Origin: Opitutia bacterium
Lineage (GTDB): Bacteria; Verrucomicrobiota; Verrucomicrobiia; Opitutales; UBA953
DNA: 23,574 nucleotides
Reading direction: 5' to 3'
NCBI GenBank assembly: GCA_947378845.1
Contig: CANCLQ010000021.1
Coordinates: 1-23,574 of the forward strand
Positions 23,323 through 23,574 of the stretch are shown in pieces. The notes under the pieces were generated by a model, which worked only from the letters and a program-made list of their open reading frames with translations, ran no database searches and was not told where the DNA came from. Positions within the stretch are counted from its first letter, which is position 1. Each line of letters opens with the position of its first letter. The position numbers were made by a program, and so were the translations under genes.

Positions 23323-23574
23323 GGGGGTGTTCCGGATTCGATTCCAACCAAGATATCATGACGGCATGCAGAGGATGTCAGTTCCCTCTTAAATCCAACT
23401 GGCAGCATTAACTGCTAAAAACACAATCACGTTCGAGAACGACAACGCTCTCGCACTCGCTGCTTAATTACAGCGACGGACCCTAGGGCCTGACCTGTAT
23501 CCCTAGATCAGTTCGGTTAACGCAGGCGATCCCCTCCTCTCGTCTCTATCTCCGGGGTAAGTGAGAATGAGAAT
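23323..23574 (+). ncRNA. ssrA: tmRNA (5' part, cut by window end)
   Basis: Rescues stalled ribosomes by trans-translation with SmpB. The 5' end GGGGGTGTTCCGGATTCGA matches the tRNA-like domain of bacterial tmRNA (E. coli GGGGCTGATTCTGGATTCGA), followed by the expected helix-2 strand with GGCATGCAGAGG. The reading frame resumes at GCT 23414, preceded by TTAACT, and encodes AKNTITFENDNALALAA, ending at TAA 23465-23467. The stop sits in the loop of helix 5 (TCGCTG 23457-23462 with CAGCGA 23471-23476), as in known tmRNAs. A further CTAGGG/CCCTAG stem follows, the start of the pseudoknot region. The remaining pseudoknots and the 3' tRNA-like half with CCA lie beyond the window. The exact 5' end is uncertain by one or two bases. 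Confidence 0.93.

Noticed and set aside
1..23574. CRISPR array, insertion sequence, integrase, toxin-antitoxin or defence genes
   Set aside because: I looked for regular repeats with spacers, transposase motifs, terminal inverted repeats and small paired frames and found none. The tmRNA gene is a common integration site, but its 3' half, where an att site would lie, is outside the window.

Overview
The window looks like an ordinary chromosomal stretch of a Gram-negative bacterium. It encodes an outer-membrane porin with a signal peptide, lipoproteins, an ExbB/ExbD-type inner-membrane pair, and core lipid and amino-acid genes. Several features point to the PVC group, most likely Verrucomicrobiota (Opitutae-like): the porin family, a serA-plsY-hom-lysC gene order, a TPR/ExbB/ExbD cassette, and almost no Shine-Dalgarno sequences. 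This placement is inference from gene style and order; no 16S rRNA is present. I see no insertion sequence, prophage, CRISPR array or tRNA gene. No gap between genes exceeds 300 bases.

Positions 1-19227 are all on the plus strand. A TorF-type porin ends in a strong hairpin terminator (737-771). Next come lipA (lipoyl synthase) and a UvrD/Rep-type helicase only 3 bases apart. A hairpin-bearing 91-base gap leads to serA, plsY, hom and lysC, spaced 3-8 bases apart. These cover serine synthesis, the first acylation step of phospholipid synthesis, and the aspartate-family branch. The same run continues into a large secreted TPR protein, an ExbB/TolQ-like protein and an ExbD/TolR-like protein, with an ATGA overlap between the first two. 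uppS, cdsA and miaA follow, joined by ATGA overlaps; uppS and cdsA supply the cell-wall lipid carrier and CDP-diacylglycerol. A peroxiredoxin with its own terminator, acnA (aconitase) behind a structured leader, and aroQ close this half.

Positions 19229-23170 are on the minus strand. In order of transcription they are an AEC-family permease, a DXD glycosyltransferase, a YcfL-like (DUF1425) lipoprotein, an LpoB-like lipoprotein and a FAD-dependent oxidoreductase. The last is convergent with aroQ, with a single base between the stop codons. The ycfL-lpoB neighbourhood, known from enterobacteria, suggests a peptidoglycan-synthase activator module. The right edge (from about 23323) is the 5' part of a tmRNA gene (ssrA), with a readable 17-residue tag, cut by the window end.

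The most unusual signal is the ExbB/ExbD-like pair at 11496-12598. Both subunits align well with the family but have lost the residues held to carry protons: both pore threonines in ExbB and the membrane aspartate in ExbD. Their fixed partner appears to be the secreted TPR protein upstream, so this may be a repurposed, non-proton-driven complex. Other points of interest are the near absence of ribosome-binding sites and several intergenic hairpins, including an overlapping, mutually exclusive pair before aroQ.
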